A DNA stretch of 64,000 nt from Ambrosia x helenae (GCA_030844895.1 CM061224.1:3187591-3251590), one strand, 5' to 3'. Shown: positions 44,219 through 56,076, numbered from the stretch's first letter. The notes: a model not told the origin generated them from the sequence alone. Translations and numbers: made by a program.

Positions 44219-45501
44219 TTAAAATATATCAAGAACTTCGAGGATCGAACGGTTACAAAGAGGACACGAACCACGGTTCAACCATAACTCCCTCGAACAC
44301 ACCCTACAAAAGGTGTGTCCACACGGTATGAACGCTGCACCCTTTTTCCTCCCCATGCATACGCAACATGCCATATCCGTCCCCACCACTTCCTTTTCAT
44401 CCTGATCGTCCGTTTCTTCCAACAATCTCATCAACGACATCCTCGTGGGCGTTGTATTCCGTACACTTTCAGTCAACATATTTAGAGGGGGGGACTCAGA
44501 TTCAAAACTGCAAAAAGCAAAAAAAAATTACTTTAAAATTATTTGGGTAAAGTACAAGTAATATTTGCGGTTAAGAAGTAGTTTACAATTATTAGTGTAA
44601 AGTATGAGCAATATTTACCGTTAAAAATGTAGTTTAGACCATGATTAGTGAGAGGTTAAAATTTTCATCTTACATGGGTCATTAATCGACACGTGGCATG
44701 TGGGCCCATTAAGGAATTGAAATTAGGATAGGGCTGCAGCGGGAGGTGAAAATTTTCATGGAGCATTCAATCATTGGGGCTTGTTTCTGATTGGTCCACA
44801 CAAAGAGAATGAATCTGATTGGCCCACTCAAAATTTTCAACCCGTTAAAATTTTGGCCTTGCCCCTAAAAACACCCCAAATCAGTTAAGGGGGCGGTGTG
44901 CAAAATTTTCACCCCGTTTTTTTGCCCCAAAAACGCCCACTTCCTTATTCCATTACACATGGTCTTAGAATTACTAATGTAAAATATGAGTAATATTTGC
45001 AGCTAAAAAAATTGTTTAAAATTATCGGGGTAAAATATGAGTAATATTTCACCGTCGTGTTTTCGGGCGGGTGAGTGGTCGGGTTTTCCCGGGAATTGGT
45101 GGCAATTGGTGGTCCGGGTACTCTCGAGTACCTGATTCGCCAAAAGGGTGCCCGAGAGTGCTCGGAAATTGATTCGTTGACCGTTAAAAAAAAATATGAG
45201 TAATATTTGCGATAAAAAAAAAAGTCAACCTATTTGGAGCCAACGATTCGCCACCATCAGCCGTTGACCGAGAGTCACGTTCAGCGGCCAACGCGTCGGC
45301 AAGATTCATACGTGGCGAAGCGGGAACACAGTCAGGATCCGAATTTAACTCCGGCAGGGTCCGAATTACGTCTGGTAGTGGTTCTACCGGGTCAACAACG
45401 GTGGAGGACCCGATGACCCAAGTGGACCCACAACATGCTAGTCCTAGACGCTCTTGAAGGCTCCGCCGTCTTCGTAACCGATCGCCTCCGTGCATAGCCA
45501 T
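44219..45501 (-). CDS. RING-finger (C3HC4) protein, two exons
   Basis: Exon 1 is 45230-45501, exon 2 44219-44507; the donor AG/GTTGAC and acceptor TTTTTGCAG join in phase to 186 residues. The N-terminus is basic (GGDRLRRRRSLQERLGL), followed by MNLADALAAERD, which is typical of this small plant RING family. The C-terminal RING has C138, C141, C153, H155, C158, C161, C172 and C175 (ACCVCMGRKKGAAFIPCGHT, FCRVC, CPLC) and ends LEVLDIF. Such proteins are probable E3 ubiquitin ligases; the substrate is unknown. All zinc ligands are present and no break is seen, so it is probably functional. The intron (44508-45229) carries a Tourist-like MITE and repeats of AAATATGAGTAATATTTGC. The 5' UTR contains (GA)n. 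Confidence 0.85.
44637..44964. mobile_element. Tourist-like MITE in the RING-gene intron
   Basis: Starts GACCATGATTAGTGAG and ends CATTACACATGGTC, an inverted repeat of about 15 bp, between TTA (44634-44636) and TTA (44965-44967). TTA duplication and GACCAT ends fit PIF/Harbinger. It has the same terminus type as the larger element at 57052-58525. Confidence 0.8.
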
Positions 45502-45530
45502 CGATCGCCGGTGGGTTGTGATCGGAATGT

Positions 45531-45531
<1 letters not shown>

Positions 45532-45576
<45 letters not shown>

Positions 45577-45581
45577 AAATT
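45532..45581 (-). promoter_or_regulatory. (GA)n leader and TATA box of the RING gene
   Basis: (GA)21 at 45532-45573 is CT on the gene strand. Immediately upstream is AATTTATACT (45572-45581). The ATG follows about 75 bp downstream of it. CT-rich leaders are common next to plant core promoters. Confidence 0.55.
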
Positions 45582-45792
45582 GGGGGGAAGAATGAAGTCA
45601 AAAGATGACGGAGATTAAAAAATGTGAAAGTGAGGTCATTGATAGGTCTATTATGAATTTAATGTTGGGTTTGACTAAATAAAAATATGTTTGGAAGGTG
45701 AATAAGCCAACGACAAAATGGAAGAATGGATATTGTAAAGTGTAAGGGTTTGTTTGTTAAATATATAAAGTTACATTTACGCACCTTGAGGT

Positions 45793-46232
45793 TACGGCTG
45801 GCAATTTAGAAACGAGCACGATAACCTGACACGAACTACACGATTTTAACAGGTTTCGTGTTTGGCCTTAACAGGTTCCGTGTTTATAACAGGTCGACAC
45901 ATTAAGACCTGTTTATTTTCGTGTCGTGTTCGTGTTTACCTGTTTCGTGTTCGTGTCTTATCGTGTACGTGTCTTAACAGGTTTTATCGTGTCTTATCGT
46001 GTTTCTTATCATGTCTTGTCGTGTCTTATCGTGTCTTGTCGTGTTAACTTATTTTACTAGGTGTTCCTTATCGTATCTTATCATGTTAACCTGTTATACA
46101 CGGGTTCGTGTTCGTGTTTGAAAAAAATGACACGATTAGATTTCACGCCGTGTTCGTGTTTATAGGTTTCGTGTTCGTGTCTTAATAGGTTCGTGTTTTA
46201 ACAGGTTCGTGTAACCTGTTATGCCAGCCCTA
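45793..46232. mobile_element. hAT MITE with CGTGT motifs, 440 bp
   Basis: Ends TACGGCTGGCA and TGCCAGCCCTA, with perfect 8-bp duplication CTTGAGGT (45785-45792, 46233-46240). The interior is packed with TTCGTGT, GTGTCTTA and TTAACAGG in direct and inverted copies, comparable to the repeated transposase-binding motifs near the ends of Ac. Confidence 0.9.
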
Positions 46233-46240
46233 CTTGAGGT

Positions 46241-46930
46241 TGTAGAAAAAAAATCCAACGATAAACGCGGAATAGGGTTGTCAATTTATCTGCACTGGAA
46301 CCCGACTTGGAGGAAATCCGATGAACCCGTAACCAAATAATATTACTATCGAACCTTGAATAATTTATGTGTGTTGGTATTCATATTGGATTTAGGCTTA
46401 TAACTTATTCGGGTACACCTAGCGATGATGATGATAATCTAACATGGGACTAAACTAGTTCTAAATAGATACCAAACAATTGTTATATTGTCTACTTTAA
46501 GGTGTCGTGTTAAAAGTATTTTTTGTTTAGAATAGGTCTGGTCCAGTTGCTCAAAACAAATATTATGTACTTATTTGTGATGCTTGAAACTTGGTATCCG
46601 AAAATTTACTATGCTAGACCACCCCTTATTTAACGTGAGGTGTATACCTGTTACATAAGGATTGAAGGTAGCAAATGGGTTCCAAATCATAACTAATGTG
46701 GTGACTGATTAAGGGCTAATTAAGTTGTTTAAAGATATTAGAGGGTGAATTATGAAGAAACTAAAAAGATTAAGGAGTTGTAAGTAATATAGTGGTGGAG
46801 TAGGAGTACAAAAGTTAGTTGCCGCCCATAACTACGAGGGAAACAACAAAGAGGTACTTTTGCCATGTGGCACATGCTGTGTTGTCTTTGCAAACTCAAA
46901 ACAACTAAAGTTAAAAAAAACAAAAACATA
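46241..46930. other. Intergenic DNA, no gene seen
   Basis: Nothing recognised beyond short AT-rich stretches. Confidence 0.4.
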
Positions 46931-46945
46931 AGTACATAAATCGAT

Positions 46946-47146
46946 ATCCGGGTGGCGCCGGTTCGAATCTGACGGGCGGCGAGGTTTTACCGAGTTCTAT
47001 AACATTGTCGTGCCTTCGGGCGGGTGGGGCTCGGGTTTCCGCGCATCGGGAGAAGGCGGGGGCTGCTGGAGGTCGAGTAGTCGATTCTTGGGCACGGCGC
47101 CCCGCAAGGGTGGTTGCCACACAGTTGTTCGCCGATCAAAAAAAAA
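46946..47146 (+). mobile_element. 5'-truncated SINE with 15-bp TSD
   Basis: Flanked by AGTACATAAATCGAT at 46931-46945 and 47147-47161. It starts ATCCGGGTGGCGCCGG, has the second B-box-like GGTTCGAATC and is nearly identical to the body of the SINE at 3972-4282, ending in GATCAAAAAAAAAA. It lacks the tRNA-like head with A and B boxes, and the bases between two GGGTG copies are absent relative to the full one. Confidence 0.9.
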
Positions 47147-47181
47147 AGTACATAAATCGATGTCATAACACACGTTAGGGT

Positions 47182-47639
47182 TAGGGGTGTTCAAAAAAAT
47201 CAGAATCCGAATTCGAAATATTCGAAAATCCGTATCCATTTTATCTGAAATTTTGGATTATCCGATTTTTAGATATCCGAAAAGTGGATAATACGAAATT
47301 TCGGATTTGGATCTGATTTTTAAAAATGTTACGGATAATCGGATTATCCGAATCCAAAATATTAAAAAATATCTATATTAAGTATATAATACTATTTATA
47401 TATACACTATATATTTAATCAATTTTAAATTAACCCTAACCTTAAACTAACATAATACGCCTTTCTTGAATCCGAAATATTAAAAAATATAATATACATT
47501 GAATGTTTGTTTTAAACAGGTTCGGTTTTAGACTTTTAGCATAAGAGGAAATGATTTTTTTTAAGTTTCGGATCTCAATATTGACTATCCGAAATTTCGG
47601 ATTATCCGAAAATCGGATAATCTGACTTTGAACACCCTA
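47182..47639. mobile_element. hAT-like MITE with GGATATCC/TCGGATTATCCGA motifs
   Basis: Ends TAGGGGTGTTCAAA and TTTGAACACCCTA. The interior has many TTATCCGA, TCGGAT and GAAATTTCGG copies in both orientations. No convincing 8-bp duplication is seen. Its family resembles 56568-56914. Confidence 0.75.
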
Positions 47640-48610
47640 ACAGAGGCTTTTTTTATGATATAGCTTGTTAATTTAAAGGGAAAATTATCAGAATTCGCAA
47701 CTAGACCTAAGTCATAGTCTTTTTCTTCTTAAAAAACTAGAATTAATTAAGGACACGTAAGTGGATCCGGAAAGTCCGATAGGATTTAGCCGGCAACACA
47801 TTTCTAAATCCAATATATTTTTCTAGCTGACTAAAAGTTAGCCGGTATGTTTCATGCACTATGCTATTATTCGTTTGTATCGTACACCATTGAGCTTTTC
47901 AAAGATTTTTAGTCTAGTTAAAGTTTAGAATCTTAACAATCTCAGCCAGCCGGCTCCGCTTACAAAATCTTTTCCCATTGGTTCTTTTTTCATTTGCCTA
48001 GTTTTTCAAGCTCTAAAATTCTACAAGACTACAACTAGTTTGGTAAAAACTTGGTCAAATTGCCTGCTATGTTGACTTTTCCTTATTTTAAATGTTTTCA
48101 ATCTTGTTGCTCCTAACTATCTAGGATTTTGACTTTGAATGTGCTTCTAGAGTCTTGGCCAATTTTACATACATGCTTAAATTAGTTGTTATTTTTTAGC
48201 TCTATGATTACAGTTATTTATTTAGTTTTAGATTTTGAGTATTTACTATATTAATAAAAGAGTTAATTGCCGTTTTCGTCCCTGTAGTTCGGATAAATTG
48301 CTAGATCATTCCAAAATCAAAATTATGTGCTATATCTGCCCCTAACATTTTTAAAAAATGTGCTAGATTAGTCCAAAATCCTAACGACGTTAAAGCACTA
48401 TCGCATATACATCTATGATATCATGATTCATGATATGCATATCTCATGTGCTCATTACTGGATATATGATACGTATGTGTCTGAGGTGATTTTGCAAACA
48501 ATAAATTTATTAACTATTAAAGATGTGTTGTAAATGTAACTTGTAAATACTTGATGAATAAGTTTTTATTTAGCTTAATACATTGGAATCAAATACACCC
48601 ATATCACTTT
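47640..48610. other. Intergenic DNA downstream of the RTM2-like gene
   Basis: 48258-48400 contains GTTAATTGCCGTTTTCGTCC and a TGCTAGATTAGTCCAAAATC repeat, a dispersed repeat type common in plants. No coding region is seen. Confidence 0.4.
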
Positions 48611-50389
48611 CTATGCACTGGTCCATGATTTGATCAAACTTGATACATAGATGCCAATCACAAGCCCAACCGCTGCAATCACAATCATGTTCACACCATT
48701 AGTTGATGTTTTTAGCTTCATGGCAAGCGCACCAGCCGCGCCTTTATACTTGTCCAGTACCGATTCATCACCCTCCCACTCGCTTGCTTTCCCTTCACTT
48801 TGTTCTCCTTTCTCTTCTACTTCCGTCTTCTTCGGGCCATCTTCATCTTTCACTATGTTTGGTTGTGTTGTTGGTGTTGGTGTTACCTCAGGAGTGGTTT
48901 TTTGACCTATGTTTGGTTCATCCACAGGCTTTTGAGGCGTTGGCACAGGCGCTGCAACCGGTGTAGGTACAGGCGCTGCAATTGTCACGGGCTTAGCTTC
49001 CTCAGGTTTTGCTACTGGAGTGATCAATTTGGGCTGCCTGACAAAGAGAATGTTTCCTTCGAATTTGGCACTGATTTTGTTGAGATCACAGTTTCCAGAA
49101 ATTGGAAACTCCACACGAAATCGACTCCATGTGTTTTCGTGTAGCTTTCGTTCGCCGCTAATGATCAAGTTTCTTGATCTTAGTTGAACTCTCAATTGTT
49201 CCTTAGCAAAACCTGTACAAATTCTCACCAAAACATTGGCATCAAATATAGATGTAAAAAAAAAAAAAAACATGTCTAGAACCCGACCCGATACCACACA
49301 TGAAACCGGTTTAACCCAAACCGTCAGTTTGTATATTGGTTCCTGACCGGTTTATTAGCCAACCCGATTTGTATAGGGTATGGATATTTTCCTCAATAAA
49401 TGGTTTATGACCCGAACTGAGTTGAAAAAAACAAAAAAACGTTTGAAAACTGGTTTTAAAAGGTATCAACTCAAACGGTTTGATCATAGTTGACCAAACC
49501 GATTTGGTTTACAACCTGAACCGGTTTTGACAAAAAAAAAATAAAAAACTGAAATCATCAAAGGATTGAAAGTAGAGGTGTACAAAAAAAACCGGTTTTT
49601 TAAAACCGGCCCGAAAAAAAACCCGGTAAACCGGTTTGGAGAGAAACCGGTCTGAACCCGACCCTATACATCGGTCCTATGAGCAGTTTGTGGTTTCGTG
49701 GATCGGTTTGGTTTGAAAACCGGTTTGGAAAAAACCGGTTTTAAACCCGGTCCTAATCGATTCCAATAGATGGTAGTGTTATGTGCTAAAAACTGGTTCC
49801 AAAACCGGACCGGTTTGGATAAAAACCGGTTTTTATCTTCATTAAAAAAAAAACCGATCCGGTTTATAAACCGACCGGTTTGGACAAAAAACCGGTTTGT
49901 ACATGTCTAATTGAAAGTATGGGCCTAAATTAGAGTCCATTACCACCCTATGAAAAAAGTATTGACGGGCCACATAACACGGCCCATCTTACACTGTTTG
50001 GGCTGTCATTTTGACCTTCCTATATTTCTCATTGTGTTTTTACATTATCACGCAAAATTAATATATTTTTTTTTTGTACGAAATTTGATTATATTAGGAA
50101 GATATTTTTGACTCTTACTACTTGACAACAATGGTCCCATGTAATATTTTTGTAATTAATTTTTATTTTTTTCTTTCAAACATGTACGTTTTTTTATATT
50201 ATTCGCTTGAAATTAATGTGTTTCCATAAGTGAAATGATGTATATTAAAGCGAAATCGATCGTAAAGAAGGAAAACAAACCAGGAAGATAGATGAGAAGG
50301 GTGTCTGAATCATCTTCGGGTACCCACTCCATTGAAGGCTCGAAATCTTGATAAACTCGGGTTGGTGTAGGCACTCCCTTTGATTCCAT
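48611..50389 (-). CDS. RTM2-like small heat-shock (HSP20) protein with a C-terminal membrane anchor
   Basis: Exon 1 is 50281-50389 (ATG at 50389), exon 2 48611-49212; the CTG/GTTTGT donor and TACAG acceptor join in phase to 236 residues. The alpha-crystallin-like domain spans about residues 15-110 (RVYQDFEPSMEWVPEDDSDT, LLIYLPGFAKEQLRVQ, LIISGERK, FRVEFPISGNCDLNKISAKF). A Pro/Thr/Ala-rich linker follows (about 112-150), then a charged Lys/Glu stretch, then a hydrophobic anchor at about 212-230 (MIVIAAVGLVIGIYVSSLI) and a short Lys/Trp tail. This layout matches plant RESTRICTED TEV MOVEMENT 2 and related membrane-anchored sHSPs, some of which restrict long-distance potyvirus movement in phloem; that role is not shown here. 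A TATATATTC lies about 80 bp upstream of the ATG. The 1068-bp intron contains a hAT MITE. Confidence 0.9.
49273..49572. repeat. Diverged AACCGGTT-rich repeat beside the hAT MITE
   Basis: GAAACCGGTTTAACCC, TGACCGGTTTATTAGCC and TGAACCGGTTTTGAC suggest an older copy of the same MITE family. Its ends are not clear. Confidence 0.45.
49573..49909. mobile_element. hAT MITE with AACCGGTT motifs, 337 bp, in the RTM2-like intron
   Basis: Ends TAGAGGTGTACAAA and TTTGTACATGTCTA, with perfect 8-bp duplication ATTGAAAG (49565-49572, 49910-49917). The interior carries more than ten AACCGGTTT or AAACCGGTT palindromes. Confidence 0.9.
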
Positions 50390-50813
50390 CTTTGATTAGT
50401 TTTGAATGTGACAATGTTGTTTGAATAACTTGATGAATTGCAACACAATGGTAACATCTTGTTGAATATATACACCAACATAACATTTCTTGGAGGGTGG
50501 TACCAAGTTTCTTGCTAAATAGATATTCCTTTCTTTCTTTTTGGTTGCTTTCCTTCTTATTTTCGCACTTTGCTTATGAAATAGTTGTTTTAAAAATCCT
50601 AAACAAATACAACATAAGTGCCCTATTTAGATGGTACAAGTATTTTATGCTTCCTAGATGAGTGTTGTCAAAGTTTTGTAAATTTATATAATATATACAC
50701 CCGGATTTACAACTAGTAAACATTAAATATAAAAAATAAAGTGTACTCTTTTTTACCTTTTCCATCCAATGTTTCATTAGTTTTGACTCATGTGTATATA
50801 ACAATATATATGG
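50390..50813 (-). promoter_or_regulatory. Upstream region of the RTM2-like gene
   Basis: A minus GTATATATTC lies at about 50463-50472; further upstream are CTTTCTTTC-rich stretches (50520-50570). No heat-shock element cluster was noticed. Confidence 0.4.
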
Positions 50814-50823
50814 GTTACACACA

Positions 50824-51194
50824 TTACGCCCCACTTACGGTGTGCGCATATAATGTATATATGTGTGGCTCTTGGGGGGGCAAAAGTAAAGTTGCACTAG
50901 TTTTAACGTTATTTTACTAATTTCGTGAAAATAACGTTAAAAACGACGGACGGTTAATGATGCATCATGTGGTGGCGTGGATAGCCAAAAGACGAAGGGG
51001 TACATGCACCGATCGGGTTTGTCCCGATTGCTAAGTGTTTTGTGCCTTATGTCCAAGGCTTGATACCAAACCACATCGAGCCGGTGGTCTCACTGGAAGC
51101 AGCCTCTCTATTATTAGGGGTAGAGGTAAGGTTGTCTACATCTTACCCTCCTCATACCCTACCTTAGCTTTGCTATATGTTGGATTAACTGAGT

Positions 51195-51231
<37 letters not shown>
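50824..51231 (+). mobile_element. SINE/RTE-like retroposon, second copy
   Basis: TSD GTTACACACA at 50814-50823 and 51232-51241. Begins TTACGCCCCACTTACGGTGT and ends GAGTATG(ATG)n at 51197-51229. It aligns along its length with the inverted copy at 25218-25584 but has a longer (ATG)n tail. Confidence 0.85.
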
Positions 51232-52792
51232 GTTACACACACCGTTATAAACACGAGTGTCAAAACTTATGGTAACAACACTACGCTAAACATAAGAAGA
51301 CAGGCGCATCTTTGCAATGTTTTATGCACCATAATAATACATGTGAATCAAAACTAACCACAACAATGAAGCAAACCTTAGATGCTGAACGCTTGATATA
51401 CGTAATTAGTTCGGCGCACCACTATACATATGACATATTGTATGTATTGCTAGACATATTGTACGCAAGTAAGGAATAGATTATTATTGTTATTACTAGT
51501 AGGAATGCCCGCGCGTTGCAGCGGGTGTCCCTATAGATATCGTATTCAGTTTTGATGTTTATTACGAGCTACCACCTGTTCCAAGTTTCTAACAAATGAA
51601 GCTTAAACTATATGAGAATATGGACATATCGAAACAGTAAGTTCCTAAAAAAACATCACAGGCTTAAACTGCTAAGAAGTGTGTGATGATTTACTAATAA
51701 ATAAATAGTACGCCTCTATCTCATACTACCGGCTCAATCAGATACGACCGCCTCTGACCAATGGCGGTGTAAAATTAACATGTAAGGTACCGCCTCATAA
51801 ACGATATTCTTCCGTTTCGCCTCGAGGCGAGCGTCAAAACGAACGCCTCGACCGTTTCTCAAAACTATAGATTAACCTATGGTGTTTTTACTAATTATCC
51901 CTAAAATGTCTAAAAACAGTTGATTCATCTGTCCATATCGGTTCCATGAAAGCTACTGCACCTAAATCATGTTATTGGAAAATATACAATTTAGATGGGG
52001 CAACAAAAACACATAAATAATCACCTCTAAATAAATCTCTCTACTTTCCTTGCCCTTTTCACATTTAAATTAAAACCAAAGCCTACACATATAGAAGTGG
52101 CATGAATACCCAAACATTTGTTTATCCGCTTGACCCATTATACCATAAAACCTAAAACATGAATTTTTTACAGCAACCGCTCTTTTGATGGGGAAAAAAG
52201 CAGCAAAAACCAGCAAAAACCACACTTTTTTACATCAATAAAATGTAATAAATCTACTCTTTTGGAATATAATACAACAAAATTGTTGTTTTGAGGGCCA
52301 TAAAATGCAGCCAAAACCACAGAAAACTGGGCAGTCAAAAATAGAACATAGAAAACCAAGAAACAATGAATTCTTGTAATGATTGGCTAGACGAGAATGG
52401 CACTGAGAGTGGATACACCATAGGAAAAACCTTCACAAACGTCAAAAGCAAATAACAAAACACAAAGTCGAATAAACAGTACCCTTAAGCCCCGTTTACG
52501 GCCCCGGTTGTATCCATTCCAGTTCCTGGATGTGCTCTGCATGCGATCCACTCCGACCTGTGCTCCATCTGTACATATCCATGAATTAGGTTTTCAACCT
52601 ATCTAAAAAATCACGAAAAGGTTTTAGCGAATTAAGAATGAAAGCATGTCAAACAACAGTGCCTTATCCAGTACATTTAGGATTTGACTTTTGACTCATT
52701 TGAACCACGTGACCCATTTCCTTTTCAAATTAATAATGTGGCTTAACCCATTAATGATACAATGTAAATAGGTCAAAATCACCACCATTACT

Positions 52793-53764
52793 TTTTTTTA
52801 AAGGCAAACTTTATTAACCAACCAAACCGCTCTATGTCTCCAAGGAGGAGACATAGAGAACGGAAACAAAATTATATCAAGTCAAAATTACACCACAAGT
52901 TCCATTCTATAGCACCCTTATTATATCGACATCTAAACCAAAGATAGCTCAACGATTTGATCTCGGGCATCACTTCCATAACCTTGAGCCTTTTATTCAA
53001 AAAACCCGATTATTTCTAGCTCGCCATATACTCCACAAAGCTATATACATAATACCTTGGAACGCTGCTTTCTTGATACCTTTGAACCCCAGCGAGTGAT
53101 GAAGATTAATTAAATCTCGGGTAGAAAAGGCAAAAACAGGAGGGATGCGACACCATTTTGCAATAGCTAACTAAATGCCGTTTGAAAAGAAACAACCCCT
53201 TGCAAGAATCACTATATTTCGTTTTTCCAAAGCCGCAATAGTAGCGATCTTATCCATCTCTGCTCGCCAAATAAAAATATTAACCTTAGCCAGGATCCAC
53301 TTACACCAATCAAGGACAGGTGCTGCACCGATTGTTATCAGCTGATGCAGCCATTTCTTTGCTGCACAAATAGAAAACAAACCTGTCCTATCTCCAGACC
53401 AGGCCCATTTGTCTTGATTATCTCCTGTCAACGTCTCAGCTAACAACGCCCTGCATCCCTCCAATTCGTTCTTCAAAGTAATGGACATCCGGTCACTACT
53501 AACATTCCAGCAAGTCGTCCCATCCTTCACAGATTGGACACGCTCAGCAACTGAAACAACTTTGTTTTTTTTCAATTTTAAAAAGATTAGGAAATTTATC
53601 TTTCAACGCCACCTCTCCATGCTATCTATCCAAAACCGAATAGACTCCCCATTCCCCACTTTAGCCCTCAACATCTCAAACATACTTTTACCTTGGACTT
53701 TTATTTTATCACCAATCTTGACTATATCTTTCCATGTACCTGTAACTCGACAGTTAAGTGGCAA
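52793..53764 (-). mobile_element. 5'-truncated LINE with 10-bp TSD
   Basis: Flanked by CACCATTACT at 52783-52792 and 53765-53774, with an A tail (T run 52793-52799). The minus frame shows GTWKDIVKIGDKIKVQG, VGNGESIRFWIDS, then after a frame break KWAWSGDRTGLFSICAAKKW and WCKWILAKVNIFIWRAEMDK of the zf-RVT region. The reverse transcriptase and endonuclease are missing. The frame breaks near 53595 and ends at 53171. Confidence 0.85.
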
Positions 53765-54089
53765 CACCATTACTACTCATAGTCCAACACCATGACCCCC
53801 TATTACTCTATTTAGCCGGACAAAAAAAAGAAGTTATGCTATTTTTACCATGTTTATTTGCTTGTGAAACTTAGCTGACAATAAATGTTGGTCAATCATA
53901 CAAATATCGTTACAACTATATTTACTGGCAATTTTATTGGCATCGTGTGTGCTCGGTCTTTGCATTACCATTTCTCGTGGGTCACCATCCTGATGCACAG
54001 AATTAATGAAAAAATATATACATAATAAAATAAACATAGTACGAATATCAATATTCTTTACATAAGTAGAGTAATTATTAAACATGTAC

Positions 54090-54476
54090 CTCGTAAAAAA
54101 AATCCCTGTAGGCATTCAAATCATCATATATTTTCCGGTTTTGAGCATTGCAATACTCGATCGCTTGTGCAATATGGTATGCAACTCTAACACGCATTTC
54201 CCAAGGCAAAGGCTGTTATCCTCTACACCAAGAGTCAACATGTTAAACAATGTTAAAATATGCTTAAATAACAGTCAAACGAGCATAAACCATCCATAAC
54301 TACATATAAAAACAAGTTAAACAGCGTTTGGAATTCATACAATGAAATAGATACTTTGAGAGTGTGTCATTGGGCATATATTCAGCCACTAAAAGACGCT
54401 CGTCTCCCTCAGCACAACAGCCAATTAAATTCACTAATCTATTATGCTGAACCTTGCCAACTCCAGCAACTTCTGC
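54090..54476 (-). pseudogene. Captured BSK-type receptor-like kinase fragment
   Basis: Exon 54341-54476 encodes VQHNRLVNLIGCCAEGDERL + LVAEYMPNDTLSKYLFH. Exon 54090-54212 (phase 0) encodes PLPWEMRVRVAYHIAQAIEY + CNAQNRKIYDDLNAYRDFFY. A following AG at about 53995 starts DGDPR, after which similarity is lost. These are adjacent kinase-domain exons of plant brassinosteroid-signalling kinases (BSK). The HDLN motif usual at the catalytic loop is DDLN here. No N-terminal kinase lobe or TPR domain is present. Confidence 0.85.
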
Positions 54477-55994
54477 CTATTAAAAACAATATAAAATTAA
54501 TCACATAGCATACTAATAACATAGATCATGAAGTCAATAAACCTGCAATGCAATTAAGTAAATCAACTCTATTAAATTATTTATATTCAAAGTTCTACCT
54601 CTAGTCCTCTAAAAAGAATTGAGAAGATAACACGGAAGAAAGAAGGGAATGTAAATCCAAAATAATCGATAGCAAATTTATTTTTAACAAAACCATGGAG
54701 CGGGTGAAAGGTACTTCATACCAACAAAAATCCTAAACCCCAAATTTAAAGCAACAAAATGCAACTTTAAACAAACAAATCTTTCAATTAGCTTACTTTT
54801 AGTTAAATGCATAATTTAATCACAATGAAACAATGCAAAGTGTGACTGAATTTTGTCATCTTCTTTGGCCAACAACACGAACGGACCTGGCAGCAACCTG
54901 GTAAGCTCAAAACCCGGCAGCATCTCAGTCGTCTTCATATCGATAGTCCCCCATGTGGAGCATTTAACAGAAGGGTTAGGGTACAGTCGATATAAAGTCT
55001 GTGGGATAAAGACTTCTTAACAGAGGGTGGAGAATTATGATTTCATGAACAATCCCTAGGTAGACAAATATTCGACTACATTCTAACTTACAAACACTAA
55101 TTAGTAATGAAAAGTGTAGTTATGATTAAAAAAATTGTGTAATTGGTAGTTAACTGAACAAAAAGTGGGGAATTCCTTTTCTTTTAAAATTATATTTCAA
55201 GAAATACACCACTAATGAACTAATTGCAAGTGCATTCCTAAACCTATTTATGGAACATTAGCAACATCAATTAAAATCAACACCAAATATACTTGCAGTG
55301 GTTCCAAATAATCATACCTAAATAAGATGTAACATTGAAATAAATCAACAATGAAAATATTCCTTCCCTAAGTATACTAAAAACAAATCTGCCGATGAGT
55401 GATCAAATCCCTAAACAAATAAAAAAATAGAATTAACAATCACCTTAAACATGGACTGAAGAGATGAGTTCCCATCCAAAGTCCAACATAATGTTGTACC
55501 TGTAAACGACTGAAAAGACATGCATCTGACTTCTATTAGCGATGGATTATATAAAAATTAAGTTAAAACGACTCGTGAATCGAAGGGTTAGGGTTACATT
55601 CAGGAGAGACCCGCTTCATAATCATGAATTTCATTAATGAAAACTGATGAAAAGGATTTATAATATGGATTATCAATGAGAAACCAAACAGGTGGGTGCC
55701 TTCATTCAATCTCACATTCGATTCCCTGGCTTTCTATCTTCAATTTTCTCCAACGGATGATATTCATATCGAAGACAAAACGACTGAAAGGGAAGAGTTT
55801 TTCTATCAATCTAATAATATAAAAGTGAGGGTAAGGATGTAATATGTTTTGAGGATGTGAGGTAGGAGACATAGTAAAATTACATTGATATCCTTGCAAG
55901 TGTCTTAATGTTCCATAAAGTTCCAATTATACCCTTGTGATATAAGCTTAATTTACTTGTACATGTTGCTATAATAGTTGGATGATGTACAAAA

Positions 55995-56072
55995 TTACTA
56001 TGTTGTACATCACTCCTCCTTTATAATGTATTATTACTATGTTGTACATCACTCCTCCTTTATAATGTATTA
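55995..56072. repeat. 39-bp tandem duplication at the Helitron 5' end
   Basis: TTACTATGTTGTACATCACT + CCTCCTTTATAATGTA is repeated as 55995-56033 and 56034-56072, duplicating the sequence just inside the 5' terminus. Confidence 0.9.
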
Positions 56073-56076
56073 TAGA

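Larger units (their letters stand above)
51494..56076 (-). mobile_element. Gene-capturing Helitron, 4.6 kb
   Basis: On minus: 5' TCTATAATACATTATAAAGG at 56076; 3' CCCGCTGCAACGCGCGGG, CATTCCTA, CTAG at 51494-51497. The 3' end closely matches the Helitron at 27137, and the 5' end the one at 41778. It carries a kinase fragment on the same strand and a LINE insertion (52793-53764). No Rep/helicase is seen. Segments at 54850-54960 and 55445-55510 are exon-like but unidentified. Confidence 0.8.

Noticed and set aside
55800..55830. Extra Helitron 5' end (TCTAATAATATAAAAGTGAGG)
   Set aside because: It resembles a Helitron start, but no matching 3' end was found before the window's end.
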